Assembly (NCBI GenBank): GCA_031427625.1
Contig: JANPNV010000012.1
Coordinates: forward strand, 1-64,000
Length of the DNA: 64,000 nucleotides
Origin: JADKIH01 sp031427625
GTDB taxonomy: Bacteria > Bacteroidota > Bacteroidia > AKYH767-A > 2013-40CM-41-45
Direction of reading: 5' to 3'
The notes beneath the pieces were generated by a model, which saw only the letters and a list, made by a program, of their open reading frames with translations, was not told the origin of the DNA and searched no databases. How positions within the stretch are numbered: the stretch's first letter is position 1; each line of letters opens with the position of its first letter. The position numbers and the translations under genes are program-made. Of the stretch, positions 25,614 to 36,009 are shown in pieces.

Positions 25614-28600
25614 ATGCTGAAAAGAATTCCCGGAAGGGCTGTATTGGAGTTTCTAATACTCCTCTTCAGTGCCTTTTACCAACAGGCTCAGGCACTGCCG
25701 GTTGCTTCTTTTACTGCAAATCAGAACTCGGGATGTTTACCATTAAATGTTCAGTTTACGAGTACTTCATCAGGCGCTGTTGCCTGGTACTGGAACTTAG
25801 GAAACGGAAACTCTTCAACTCTTGCCAATCCCTCTAACCTTTATACTTCTCCCGGCACTTTTACAGTAACATTAATTGCATATGATGCTGCAGGAAATAC
25901 CGACACTGCCCGATACGTTAATTTTATAAGTGTCTCGGGAAAACCCACTGCAAATTTCTCTGTCAATATAACTACTGCCTGTCCCGACAACAATATATTT
26001 GTTTTTACAAATACATCAAACGGAGGAGCGACATCCTATCTCTGGGATTTTGGTGATGGAACAACTTCTACACAAACAAATCCATCACACTCTTTTACCT
26101 ATGCAGGTACCTTTACCGTGACATTGATTGCATCCAATACTTCAGGATGTCAGGATATAAAAATTCAAAATCAACTTATAACAATTTCACCAAAGCCAAA
26201 TGCTACGGTGACTGCTTCGTCCACATCCAATTGCGATCCGGCGACGGTTTTTCAATTCAGCAATAACTCAAACAATGGAGTATCCTGGTTATGGTCTTTC
26301 GGAGATAATACAAGTTCTACAATTCAGAATCCTGGACATTCATTTCCCGGTCCCGGGAATTACTCTGTTTCTGTAATCGTAACAAACTCATCAGGCTGCA
26401 GAGATACCTCTAAAAATCCGGTAGTGATTAATGTTGGACTTAACCACTGGGCCGACTTCACTCAGGATGTAGATAATGGCTGTACCGACCTCGTAGTAAC
26501 ATTCAACAACACAAATACTCAGGTTGCTTCAAGCTATTGGAATTTTGGTGATGGTACAAATGCATCAATATCTAACCCTACACATACATATACTTCCGGT
26601 GGGGATTATTCTGTTTCCCTGATAGTAACAACTACAACAGGATGTATTGATACAGTTGTAAAAAATAATCTCATTCATGTAGGTACAAAACCTTCAGTAA
26701 ATTTTCAGTCAGTAAATTCGTCAGGATGCGCTCCACTTGCCGTGCAGTTTCAGAACAATTCAACAAGTTATACATCGTGTGTCTGGTACTTTGGTGACGG
26801 AACTACCTCAACCGCTGTAAACCCTGTTCATGTTTATACAAACAGCGGAAATTTTTCAGTCACTCTTCAATGTCAGGGTTCTGCAGGATGCAGCAAAAAT
26901 CTTGTTTTACCAAATCATGTTTCAGTTACTTCACCGCAGGCCATTTTCAATGGTTCACCAAGAATTGGTTGTCCGCCATTACTTACTTCATTCAATTCTA
27001 TTTCTCAATCAGGTGGTTTAAGTTATTACTGGAATTTTGGTGACGGTGGAACTTCCACACTTGCTAACCCAACACATCTTTATTCAGCGTCCGGAAACTT
27101 CAATGTCACACTTATAGTTACAGATGCACTCGGTTGCCATGACACGATAATAAAATCGAATTACGTTCAAACGGTCAACCCTGCAGCGAACTATATCCCA
27201 CCACCTACGACAACCGGTTGCGCACCTTTAACAGCACAATTCACTGACGGTGCAATTGGAGGTACATCGTGGTTATGGGATTTTGGTGATGGAATAACTT
27301 CATCATCTCAAAATCCCGTACATACTTATTTAAGAGAAGGAATATTTACAGTATCGCTCACTACTACATCAGCAGGTGGCGGGTGTGCACAATCAATGAA
27401 CAACTTCAGTACTTTTAATGTACAGGGTGGAAAAGCAAAATTTCTACATACAGCTACAGTCTGTCCTCCATACATCGCATCTTTCACTGATTCATCAGTC
27501 AATGCTGTTTCCTGGGTTTGGGATTTCGGCGATGGAACAAATAGTACACTACAAAATCCTTCTCATACTTATAATAGCCCGGGTTATCATAGTGTTTCAC
27601 TAACCATTACCACTGCAGGCGGATGTACCTATACAACAATGCAGAGTAATAGTGTTTACTTCCCTCCTTTCGGAGCAAATTATTATGGAGTGCCTCAGGG
27701 AAATATGTTTCCGAACACTGTAGATTTTTATGCAAACTCTGTTGGCGCAACAAGCTGGCTGTGGGATTTCGGTGATGGCGATTCTTCTACTCTTGAAAAC
27801 CCTCAGCATATTTTTCTAGTGCCGGGGAATTACAATGTTACGCTCACGATTTCTAACGGTGTGTGTTCATTGTCATATAATCCGCCGCCATTTATTTTTG
27901 GCCAGCCCGATTCTTCACATATTGATACCGGTCACGGTTCTTATCCGGAAGTACAGAGTGGCTGCGCTCCGTTAAACGTATTTTTCACAAACAGAATAAA
28001 TGGATCAGTTACCTGGAACTGGGATTTTGGTGACGGACAATCTTCATCTGATGAGTTTCCGTTCCATGTTTACAATTCACCCGGGATATTTTCTGTTACT
28101 CTTACCGCTACAGATACTCTTGGAATTGTACAGGTATTACAGATGGACAGCATTGTACATATTGCAGGTCCTCAACCGGGGTTTGCAGTAAGCCAAACAT
28201 CCAGTTGTACAAATACAATGGTCACTGTTACAGATACATCATACAATGCAGTAAGTTGGAAATGGAATCTTGGTGATGGAACAAATGATATGAGTCAAAA
28301 TCTGGTTCATGTTTATAACTCTTCATTACCGAATTATATAATTACGCAAACAGTCACCGATACAGCAGGTTGTACTGCAAGTCTTTCGACAAGCATATTC
28401 TCGAGTTTTGTAAGTCCGATGATTGCCAGCGAGAATGAAATCTGCGGTCATGATACCGTTGAGTTTTTTACAAGTCTTCAGAATTACCAGACTTATGTAT
28501 GGGATTTTGGTGATGGACAGACATCAACACAGAGAATGCCTTCGCATATGTATGTGAACGAAGGAATTTTTACAGTGAGTCTAACTGTTACTGACTTTGG

Positions 28601-31397
28601 CGGATGTTCACAGACATTTTACATTAATCCTGCTATTACAGTCAAGATTCCAAATGCTAATTTTTCTTCATCAGGGATAAGACAAGGTTGTAATGAAGTT
28701 GATATCACATTTATAAATAACTCAACGAATGTTGACAGCTATCAATGGAATCTGGGTGATGGAAATATTTCATCATATCAGAATCCACAGCATACATATT
28801 CGCAGGCCGGGATTTACGATGTTTCATTAACAGTTTATAGGGGTGCATGTATAAATACTGTTGTATATCCTCAGTATATCAGAGTTGATACAGCTTATGC
28901 TGAATTTATTTATACAACAGATCAGATTTGTTCTCCGGTTACTGCTTCCTTCATCGATCAGAGCACGAATGCAGTTTCCTGGTTTTGGAATTTCGGTGAT
29001 GGAGATACATCAACGGCTCAATCTCCTGTCCACACATATTATTCACGACCATGTTGTAATCCTGTACTTATGATTACGGATATCAATGGTTGTAAAGACA
29101 CCGTTAACGCAAAAAGCCTTCCAGTGATTCTTGCAAGTTATACTACTTCCGGAGATTCAGGATGTTTTCCTTTCCCTGTTCAGTTCAACAATACTTCTAA
29201 TCTTGTAGTAGATACATGGTATTGGGACTTCGGCGATGGAACCACATCAACACTTCAAAATCCCTCCCATGTTTATTCACAGCCCGGCATATACGATGTA
29301 ATGTTTATTGTTAAAGCTAGTGGCGCAAACTGCAGTGACACTTTGCTTTCGCAAAGCAAAATTGTAGTCCGAAGTCCGCATGCGGATTTTATAAGTACCG
29401 ATGTGAAGGCATGTGCTCCTTCGCTTGTCAATTTTACAAATCTTTCATCGGATGGCGATGCATATCTCTGGGATTTTGGCGATGGGACAACGAGTACGAA
29501 TATAAATCCGTCTCACATCTATAACATTCCCGGAAATTATAACGTGAAGCTTGTCACAAAAAGTAAATTCGGCTGTGCAGATTCGATCCTTCGATCCAAT
29601 TATATTCTTGTCCAGGGTCCTATAACAAATTTCACAGCATCTTCGCTCGAAGGTTGTTTCCCATTTGAAGCAACCTTTACAAATCAATCTATAAATGCCG
29701 TATCATATAGTTGGAATTTTGGTGATGGGAATACATACTTTTCTACAAATGCTTCCCATGTCTTTTCTGACACTGGATCATTTACTGTTTCACTTGTAAC
29801 GAGTGATACTGCAGGTTGTTATTCATTCTACGAACTTCCTCAACCGGTAATTATTCATCCTTCACCTTTAGCTTCATTTACTTCCAGCATCAATAACGGT
29901 TGTCAGCCGGTTACATCTGCCTTTACAAACACTTCAACCGGTTATCAATATTCTGTTTGGCATTTTGGTGATGGCGATACATCAATTACCACGAATGTAA
30001 GTCACTCTTTCAATGCTGCCGGCATTTTCGATGTACAACTAATAGCTTATAACGGATTCGGATGCAACGACACCGGTAGACTCTCACAACCATTTGAAGT
30101 ATATCCGATGCCAGTACCCCAATTTTCGGTAAGTGATATCACTGGTTGCTCTCCACTTTATGTATTATTTACCGACAACTCGACTAACCTTAGCGGGCCG
30201 CAATATTTGTGGAATTTCGGAAATGGTCAGACGTCGACAGATGCGAATCCGGCGATGACCTTTACTGGCCCAGGCTTATATACTGTTAGTGTTTTTGTTA
30301 CCAACATTAGTGGATGTTCAGCAACATTTACATATCCATCACAAATTCGCACCGGCGATACGATACCACCGAATGAAACAAAGATTCTTAGCGTATCAGT
30401 ATTATCAAATACATCAGTAAAAATTATCTGGGAAAACGTTCCCGATCTCGATCTTGCATCTTATGTCATTTACAGAAGTAATCCCGGGACAAACGGTCTG
30501 GCTGCAATCACCACTATTACCAATGTTCAGAATACGAATTTTGCTCTGACGACAGAATATATAGATACCGGATTAAATACCCTTGCGAATACCTATACAT
30601 ACAAAGTTCAGGCACTCGATACATGTTCTAATTCTATTCCGCTTGCCAGATTAATTGCCCATACTACAATCAACGTTTCATCGCAGCAGTCAGGAACAGG
30701 CATATCTGTTAGCTGGACACCTTACGCCGGATGCCCGGTGAGCAGTTATCAACTCTTCCGTGCAGCGCCCGGCGAAGACTTCAGCTATGTAACGACTGTG
30801 TCCTCAGATACACTTCACTATCTTGATACTAATTTTGTTTGTCCGGTACCATATGCATACAAAATCATGGCCACCGATCTTTGTGGAAATGTTTATACAT
30901 CATACAGTGATACATCACTAACCTATCCATTGAATACACTTGAAGGACAGATTGTAGATGTTATCCGTTCAACAGTCGTAGACAATGCAACGGTACTTAC
31001 AGAGTGGAAGCAGCCAGTAGTTCATCCTGAAATGGTTGCCAGTTTCGATATTTACCGATCGGTTGATAATTCAAATTTTTTCTACCTACAAACACTGCCT
31101 TCTGTCCAGACAGATTTTATGGATTATGATGTTGATGTTCAAAACAAACATTACTACTATAAAATTCTGGTTGCAAATACATGCAACATCAGCGAGGATC
31201 TAAGCGGTATTACATCGACAATCATATTAAAAGGAGAAATGAATGAGTTAAGACATGTTCATTTAGGATGGACACCCTACGAAGGATGGGATACCGGAGT
31301 AGATTACTATATACTTGAAAAGAAAGATGCCGATGGCCATTGGCAAATTATGCGTCAGGTAGATGGCAACACTTTGAATCTTGATTTCCAGGAATAG
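25614..31397 (+). CDS. giant PKD-repeat surface protein, apparently lacking its C-terminal sorting domain
   Basis: A 1927-aa exported protein. A signal peptide covers about residues 1-28 (ending AQALP). I count 19 PKD-type repeats of about 80-90 residues from about residue 30 to 1580, each with a W-x-(F/L)G(D/N)G core and a (H/N)xYxxxGxFxVxL strand. Cys pairs recur in many repeats. About four Fn3-like modules follow (e.g. VKIIWENVPDLDLASYVIYRS, ISVSWTPYAGCPVSSYQLFR). The last one, HLGWTPYEGWDTGVDYYIL, stops at LDFQE before its final strands. In Bacteroidota such proteins normally end in a gliding-associated (type B) T9SS domain, and none is present here or in the next frames. Likely an adhesin-like filament, possibly truncated. 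The repeat array is coded without stops or frame breaks. Confidence 0.9.
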   Translation: MLKRIPGRAVLEFLILLFSAFYQQAQALPVASFTANQNSGCLPLNVQFTSTSSGAVAWYWNLGNGNSSTLANPSNLYTSPGTFTVTLIAYDAAGNTDTARYVNFISVSGKPTANFSVNITTACPDNNIFVFTNTSNGGATSYLWDFGDGTTSTQTNPSHSFTYAGTFTVTLIASNTSGCQDIKIQNQLITISPKPNATVTASSTSNCDPATVFQFSNNSNNGVSWLWSFGDNTSSTIQNPGHSFPGPGNYSVSVIVTNSSGCRDTSKNPVVINVGLNHWADFTQDVDNGCTDLVVTFNNTNTQVASSYWNFGDGTNASISNPTHTYTSGGDYSVSLIVTTTTGCIDTVVKNNLIHVGTKPSVNFQSVNSSGCAPLAVQFQNNSTSYTSCVWYFGDGTTSTAVNPVHVYTNSGNFSVTLQCQGSAGCSKNLVLPNHVSVTSPQAIFNGSPRIGCPPLLTSFNSISQSGGLSYYWNFGDGGTSTLANPTHLYSASGNFNVTLIVTDALGCHDTIIKSNYVQTVNPAANYIPPPTTTGCAPLTAQFTDGAIGGTSWLWDFGDGITSSSQNPVHTYLREGIFTVSLTTTSAGGGCAQSMNNFSTFNVQGGKAKFLHTATVCPPYIASFTDSSVNAVSWVWDFGDGTNSTLQNPSHTYNSPGYHSVSLTITTAGGCTYTTMQSNSVYFPPFGANYYGVPQGNMFPNTVDFYANSVGATSWLWDFGDGDSSTLENPQHIFLVPGNYNVTLTISNGVCSLSYNPPPFIFGQPDSSHIDTGHGSYPEVQSGCAPLNVFFTNRINGSVTWNWDFGDGQSSSDEFPFHVYNSPGIFSVTLTATDTLGIVQVLQMDSIVHIAGPQPGFAVSQTSSCTNTMVTVTDTSYNAVSWKWNLGDGTNDMSQNLVHVYNSSLPNYIITQTVTDTAGCTASLSTSIFSSFVSPMIASENEICGHDTVEFFTSLQNYQTYVWDFGDGQTSTQRMPSHMYVNEGIFTVSLTVTDFGGCSQTFYINPAITVKIPNANFSSSGIRQGCNEVDITFINNSTNVDSYQWNLGDGNISSYQNPQHTYSQAGIYDVSLTVYRGACINTVVYPQYIRVDTAYAEFIYTTDQICSPVTASFIDQSTNAVSWFWNFGDGDTSTAQSPVHTYYSRPCCNPVLMITDINGCKDTVNAKSLPVILASYTTSGDSGCFPFPVQFNNTSNLVVDTWYWDFGDGTTSTLQNPSHVYSQPGIYDVMFIVKASGANCSDTLLSQSKIVVRSPHADFISTDVKACAPSLVNFTNLSSDGDAYLWDFGDGTTSTNINPSHIYNIPGNYNVKLVTKSKFGCADSILRSNYILVQGPITNFTASSLEGCFPFEATFTNQSINAVSYSWNFGDGNTYFSTNASHVFSDTGSFTVSLVTSDTAGCYSFYELPQPVIIHPSPLASFTSSINNGCQPVTSAFTNTSTGYQYSVWHFGDGDTSITTNVSHSFNAAGIFDVQLIAYNGFGCNDTGRLSQPFEVYPMPVPQFSVSDITGCSPLYVLFTDNSTNLSGPQYLWNFGNGQTSTDANPAMTFTGPGLYTVSVFVTNISGCSATFTYPSQIRTGDTIPPNETKILSVSVLSNTSVKIIWENVPDLDLASYVIYRSNPGTNGLAAITTITNVQNTNFALTTEYIDTGLNTLANTYTYKVQALDTCSNSIPLARLIAHTTINVSSQQSGTGISVSWTPYAGCPVSSYQLFRAAPGEDFSYVTTVSSDTLHYLDTNFVCPVPYAYKIMATDLCGNVYTSYSDTSLTYPLNTLEGQIVDVIRSTVVDNATVLTEWKQPVVHPEMVASFDIYRSVDNSNFFYLQTLPSVQTDFMDYDVDVQNKHYYYKILVANTCNISEDLSGITSTIILKGEMNELRHVHLGWTPYEGWDTGVDYYILEKKDADGHWQIMRQVDGNTLNLDFQE

Positions 31398-31433
31398 GAT
31401 TGACAATAACATCAAATTATATCAAAAGAATTA

Positions 31434-31853
31434 ATGACTTTATTCATCATCATCCGTTTTATCTATGAAGCCTATTTCAGGTTTCCACATTTCAAGATAT
31501 TGCGGGCAGGGATGAGAAGATGGATCTATAACAGTTCGAACCAGTTTGTTACCTACCAGATTGAATTGAAAACAAAAAGACCCTCCTCAGAACTGATCTT
31601 TGACGACCTCTGGATAGATGATAAAAAATACAAATTTCACCTGTGTCGTGATGACAGAAAATCTGTATGCGAATTTTTAAAAAAGGAAGTACTTAAACTG
31701 AGTATTATATCCGAAATAAAAGGTGAAGTTATACCAGAAATATCGAAATCATCAAAGGGTATACTTCTTATAGGTTACACCTATAAAAATAAAAAAAAGT
31801 ATTTAAGTGTGAAGAAATTCAAAGAAATGGACACACTTAAATTTGCAGGATAA
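31434..31853 (+). CDS. hypothetical protein
   Basis: A 139-aa protein of unknown family. The N-terminus is weakly hydrophobic (MTLFIIIRFIYEAYFRF) without a good signal peptide. The middle has beta-strand-like segments (FVTYQIELKTK, IFDDLWIDDKKYKFHLC) and the C-terminus is Lys-rich. It starts 36 bases after the stop codon of the PKD gene, in a different frame, and is not a continuation of it. A short hairpin with a T-run follows at 31889. ATG at 31434; an alternative start is the Met at codon 27. Confidence 0.5.
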   Translation: MTLFIIIRFIYEAYFRFPHFKILRAGMRRWIYNSSNQFVTYQIELKTKRPSSELIFDDLWIDDKKYKFHLCRDDRKSVCEFLKKEVLKLSIISEIKGEVIPEISKSSKGILLIGYTYKNKKKYLSVKKFKEMDTLKFAG

Positions 31854-31888
31854 TTTTAATCTGGCAAGATGACTCCTGACTGAATATT

Positions 31889-31910
31889 TAGTGAATCCAC
31901 TATTTTTTTT
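31889..31910 (+). terminator. short hairpin with T8 tail
   Basis: TAGTG (31889-31893) and CACTA (31898-31902) form a 5-bp stem with a 4-base loop, followed by eight T (31903-31910). It is weak in stem length but placed just before the kinase gene. Confidence 0.5.
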
Positions 31911-31921
31911 ACCTTTCACGG

Positions 31922-32887
31922 GTGAGACGCCCCCTATTCATTCTTGTCCTTCTTGCTGTTTATGTTCTTCTCCAGTTTATCTGGTGGGCTTACCTGCTTG
32001 TCGATCTTAATGAGGAAGTATATATGCATAAGATAGAAAATGTTATGCTGCAGAATCTTACTGAGGAACAGCGTAAATCAGAGATCATATTCCTTGAAAA
32101 GAAAATAAGTAACAAGCGCTGGATGGTAATCGGAGAAGGAAGCGTATTTCTTTCACTGCTATTATGGGGAACACTTGTGATGATACGTGCTTATAGAAAA
32201 GAAATGCATTTGGCCAGGCAGCAGAAAAACTTTCTTCTGTCAATCACCCATGAATTCAAATCTCCTCTTGCTGCCATTAAATTATATCTGCAGACTATTT
32301 TACGTCACGACCTTGAAAAAGAGAAAACAAAATCTTTTATTAATAGCGCAATCAATGACACTGAAAGGCTGAACAACTTAGTTGAAAATGCATTGCTCGC
32401 TAACCTTATCGATCATAAAGGGTATTCGTTCAACAAGGAGGATGTCAACTTCTCTGCATTAATCCGCCTTATGACTCAAAAGTTTCAGCAGATGCCTGGA
32501 CATTCAAATCTTACCGTACAAATTGAAGACGGTTTGCATATTTATGCGGATAAAAATGCGATGACTCTGTTAATCAATAATCTTCTTGAAAATGCATGGA
32601 AATATTCAAAAAATGAAAAAAATATTTTCGTTCATGGTTCTTCGAAAGACCAATGGGTAGTTATGGAAATAAGAGATCAGGGTATCGGAATTCCTGACAA
32701 TGAAAAACGTAAAATATTTAATAAGTTTTATCGTATCGGCAACGAAGAAACAAGGAGCACGAAAGGCACCGGACTTGGTTTATTTATCTGCAAATACATT
32801 GTCGACCAGCACAATGCAAAGATTCAGATTATTGATAATGTGCCCAATGGAACAATTGTCAAAGTCGAACTGCCATCAATTGTTTAA
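31922..32887 (+). CDS. orphan sensor histidine kinase
   Basis: A 321-aa membrane kinase. Two transmembrane helices (about residues 5-27 and 68-90) flank a ~40-residue extracytoplasmic loop that is too small for a typical sensor domain. HisKA carries SITHEFKSPLAAIKLYLQ with the phosphorylated His110. HATPase_c shows the N box (NNLLENAWKYSKNE), G1 (DQGIGIP) and G2 (GTGLGLFICKYI). The start is GTG at 31922. No response regulator is next to it; the nearest is the single-domain receiver at 22.7 kb. The ATP-binding and dimerisation motifs look intact. Confidence 0.92.
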   Translation: MRRPLFILVLLAVYVLLQFIWWAYLLVDLNEEVYMHKIENVMLQNLTEEQRKSEIIFLEKKISNKRWMVIGEGSVFLSLLLWGTLVMIRAYRKEMHLARQQKNFLLSITHEFKSPLAAIKLYLQTILRHDLEKEKTKSFINSAINDTERLNNLVENALLANLIDHKGYSFNKEDVNFSALIRLMTQKFQQMPGHSNLTVQIEDGLHIYADKNAMTLLINNLLENAWKYSKNEKNIFVHGSSKDQWVVMEIRDQGIGIPDNEKRKIFNKFYRIGNEETRSTKGTGLGLFICKYIVDQHNAKIQIIDNVPNGTIVKVELPSIV

Positions 32888-32890
32888 TTC

Positions 32891-32898
32891 TATCTTTG
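32891..32898 (+). promoter_or_regulatory. -7 promoter element (TATCTTTG) of gpmI
   Basis: Exact TAnnTTTG match three bases after the kinase stop codon, 82 bases before the gpmI ATG. No clear -33 TTG at the expected distance. Confidence 0.55.
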
Positions 32899-32980
32899 TG
32901 GCTGTTATTTTTAATGCAACAAAAACGGCCAATTGTTGTTGTTAACTCTCAGGAAATCCAGCAAGCATCAACTTATATAG

Positions 32981-34498
32981 ATGTCAAATAAAAAAGTAGT
33001 ACTAGTTGTTATGGATGGATGGGGGCACGGCCCAGAAACATCTGCGAATGCCATCTTCATGGCGAAAACTCCTTTCATCGATTCATTATACAAGTATCCA
33101 AATACAGAATTGCTTACAAGTGGAGAAGATGTTGGACTTCCTGCCGGACAAATGGGAAATTCGGAAGTTGGCCACTTGAATATCGGAGCCGGAAGAATCG
33201 TCTATCAAGATCTGGTAAAAATAAATCTTGCTGTTCGCGATCGTACGTTTTTTGAAAAGTCAGCCATTCGCGATACCATGCATTATGTAAAATCTTCCGG
33301 AAAAAAACTTCATTTCATTGGACTTGTTTCTAATGGCGGAGTCCATTCTCATATAGATCACCTCAAAGCATTGTGCGATGTTGCGTATGAAAATAAAATT
33401 GAAAAAGTTTTTATTCATGCCTTTACCGACGGAAGGGATACAGATCCAAAGAGCGCTGCAGGATTTATTTCTGAATTACAGGAGCATCTTAAAAAATCAG
33501 CGGGAAGGATAGCTTCAATCGTTGGAAGATACTATGCGATGGACAGAGATAAACGATGGGAAAGAGTAAAGAAAGCTTATGATCTTTTGGTTCATGGGAC
33601 AGGCACCGTTTATACAGATCCGTTAATAGCTATTGAAGATTCCTATTCATCAGGAATAACTGACGAATTTATTTTGCCTATTACTATATCAGGCAGCAAT
33701 GGGAAACCACTGGCAACAATTGAGGATGGTGATGCTGTAATTTGTTTTAACTTTAGAACAGACAGATGTCGCGAAATAACCGAAGCCTTAACTCAAAAAG
33801 ATTTTCCCGATCAGGCAATGAAAGCGTTGAAGCTTTATTATATCACGATGACAAGATATGATGCCACATTTAAAAATGTAAATGTCATTTACGAAAAAGA
33901 TAACCTGACAAATACACTGGGAGAAGTACTTTCAAAAAACGGCCGGACTCAGATACGTATAGCTGAAACGGAAAAATATCCTCATGTTACATTTTTCTTT
34001 AGCGGAGGACGCGAGAATCCTTTTCAAGGAGAGGAACGGATAATGATTCCATCACCGAAAGTGGCAACATACGATTTGCAACCTGCGATGAGTGCAGCGC
34101 AGGTTACAGATGCACTATGTCTTCGTCTGGAAGAGGGGAAAATTGATTTCGTTTGCCTCAACTTTGCAAATGCTGATATGGTAGGACATACCGGAGTTTT
34201 TTCTGCTGTTATTGAAGCAGTAGAAACTGTAAACGCATGTTTGAAACGCGTAGTGGAAGCCGGATTGAGAAACGGATATTCTTTTTTGATAACAGCTGAT
34301 CATGGAAATGCTGACTTCATGATCAATGCTGATGGTACACCTAATACAGCTCATACTACGAATCCTGTTCCCTTATTTTTTATTGATAGCGATTTCCATA
34401 AAATAAACCCAGGCCGGCTTTGTGATCTGGCGCCTACAATCCTTACATTGATGGGAATTGATATTCCTGTAGAGATGACAGGCAAGAAGCTTATCTGA
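32981..34498 (+). CDS. gpmI: 2,3-bisphosphoglycerate-independent phosphoglycerate mutase
   Basis: A 505-aa alkaline-phosphatase-superfamily enzyme that interconverts 3- and 2-phosphoglycerate in glycolysis and gluconeogenesis. VVMDGWG gives the metal-binding Asp12. GNSEVGHLNIGAGR holds the catalytic Ser61. AFTDGRDTDPKSA and the later VCFNFRTDR-type segment build the phosphotransferase domain. LNFANADMVGHTG and ITADHGNAD supply the remaining Mn2+ ligands. Full length for the family. ATG at 32981, shortly after a promoter-like box. The M20 peptidase gene follows after 82 bp. Confidence 0.97.
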   Translation: MSNKKVVLVVMDGWGHGPETSANAIFMAKTPFIDSLYKYPNTELLTSGEDVGLPAGQMGNSEVGHLNIGAGRIVYQDLVKINLAVRDRTFFEKSAIRDTMHYVKSSGKKLHFIGLVSNGGVHSHIDHLKALCDVAYENKIEKVFIHAFTDGRDTDPKSAAGFISELQEHLKKSAGRIASIVGRYYAMDRDKRWERVKKAYDLLVHGTGTVYTDPLIAIEDSYSSGITDEFILPITISGSNGKPLATIEDGDAVICFNFRTDRCREITEALTQKDFPDQAMKALKLYYITMTRYDATFKNVNVIYEKDNLTNTLGEVLSKNGRTQIRIAETEKYPHVTFFFSGGRENPFQGEERIMIPSPKVATYDLQPAMSAAQVTDALCLRLEEGKIDFVCLNFANADMVGHTGVFSAVIEAVETVNACLKRVVEAGLRNGYSFLITADHGNADFMINADGTPNTAHTTNPVPLFFIDSDFHKINPGRLCDLAPTILTLMGIDIPVEMTGKKLI

Positions 34499-34580
34499 TT
34501 AGAATTTCATACTGCCTGATTCAATTCTTAAGGTTGCCAATTTTGCTTACCTTCACAATCCCAAAAACCAAATTCTTCTT

Positions 34581-35951
34581 ATGGAAAAGATTCAGGAATA
34601 CATACGCACGAATGAAAAGCGTTTCATTGACGAACTAATTGATTTACTTAAAATACCTTCAATAAGTGCCGATAGTAAATACCAGAAAGATGTTGCACTG
34701 GCTGCAGAGTTTATCAAAGAAAAACTCGAATCTGCCGGTGCCGACAAAGTAGAAATATGTCCGACAAAAGGTCATCCAATCGTATACGGTGAAAAAATAA
34801 TTGATCCGAAACTTCCTACAGTTATCGTTTATGGGCATTATGACGTTCAACCTGTCGACCCTGTAAATCTTTGGAGTTCACCTCCCTTCGAACCCGTTAT
34901 CAAAGACGGAAAAATCTATGCTCGTGGATCCTGCGATGACAAAGGACAGGTGTATATGCACATCAAAGCATTTGAGGGAATGATTAAGACAAACTCACTG
35001 CCCTGTAATGTTCGTTTCATGATTGAAGGAGAAGAAGAAGTTGGTTCATCAAATCTTGGAACATGGGTAAAAGAAAATAAAGACAGGCTGAAGGGAGATG
35101 TGATCTTAATTTCTGACACATCCATTATTGCCAACGACACTCCTTCGATTGATGTAGGACTCCGCGGACTAAGTTATCTAGAAGTAGAAGTAATAGGACC
35201 AAACCGCGATTTGCATTCTGGAGTATATGGCGGTGCTGTTGCAAACCCTATTCAGGTTCTTTGCAGAATGATTACATCACTGAAAGACAAAGACAACAGG
35301 ATAACAATTCCAGGATTTTATGATGATGTTGCAGATCTATCCAAAGAGGAACGAAAAGAACTTAATGAGATGCCATTCGATCTAAAAGAATATATGGATG
35401 ATTTGGGTATTGCAGATGTTGAAGGTGAAACCGGATACACAACTATCGAAAGAACAGGCATACGGCCAACACTTGAGTTAAATGGTATCTGGGGTGGCTA
35501 TACGGGAGAAGGTTCGAAAACCGTTCTTCCATCGAAAGCAAATGCAAAAATCAGTATGCGACTGGTGCCCAACCAGAGCTCTGAAAAAATTACTGAATTA
35601 TTTGCAAAGCACTTTATAAAAATTGCGCCGCCTTCTATGAAAGTAAAAGTAACTCCTCATCATGGCGGCGAACCTGTTGTTACTCCAACAGATTCTGTTG
35701 CTTATAAAGCAGCAAGTAAGGCGATGGAACAAACTTTTGGAAAGAAACCAATCCCAACACGTGGCGGTGGTAGCATTCCAATTGTAGCCCTCTTCGAAAA
35801 AGAATTAGGATTGAAATCTGTACTAATGGGGTTTGGACTTGATAGCGATCTGATTCATTCTCCAAATGAGCATTATGGCATATTCAATTACATGAAAGGC
35901 ATTGAAACAATTCCATTGTTTTTCAAATACTATTCAGAAATGAGTAAATAA
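34581..35951 (+). CDS. M20 family dipeptidase
   Basis: A 456-aa zinc peptidase of the M20 (CNDP/PepV-like) family. YGHYDVQPVDP gives the first metal His86 and the catalytic-type Asp88. ARGSCDDKGQ holds the bridging Asp. EGEEEVGSSNL contains the general-base Glu and a metal Glu. DLHSGVYGG opens the lid/dimerisation domain, and the C-terminal HSPNEHYGI supplies the last His. It most likely hydrolyses dipeptides in the cytoplasm. There is no signal peptide. Not obviously co-regulated with neighbours. Confidence 0.93.
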   Translation: MEKIQEYIRTNEKRFIDELIDLLKIPSISADSKYQKDVALAAEFIKEKLESAGADKVEICPTKGHPIVYGEKIIDPKLPTVIVYGHYDVQPVDPVNLWSSPPFEPVIKDGKIYARGSCDDKGQVYMHIKAFEGMIKTNSLPCNVRFMIEGEEEVGSSNLGTWVKENKDRLKGDVILISDTSIIANDTPSIDVGLRGLSYLEVEVIGPNRDLHSGVYGGAVANPIQVLCRMITSLKDKDNRITIPGFYDDVADLSKEERKELNEMPFDLKEYMDDLGIADVEGETGYTTIERTGIRPTLELNGIWGGYTGEGSKTVLPSKANAKISMRLVPNQSSEKITELFAKHFIKIAPPSMKVKVTPHHGGEPVVTPTDSVAYKAASKAMEQTFGKKPIPTRGGGSIPIVALFEKELGLKSVLMGFGLDSDLIHSPNEHYGIFNYMKGIETIPLFFKYYSEMSK

Positions 35952-36009
35952 TAATTCTAATACATGTTTTGTCGGTAAACTATTTCGGCTATTAACGTCT
36001 AAATCCAGA

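Noticed and set aside
25614..30350. Tandem DNA repeats in the PKD region as a CRISPR or satellite array
   Set aside because: The periodicity of about 250 bases comes from protein domains; the DNA copies have diverged and the frame is continuous.
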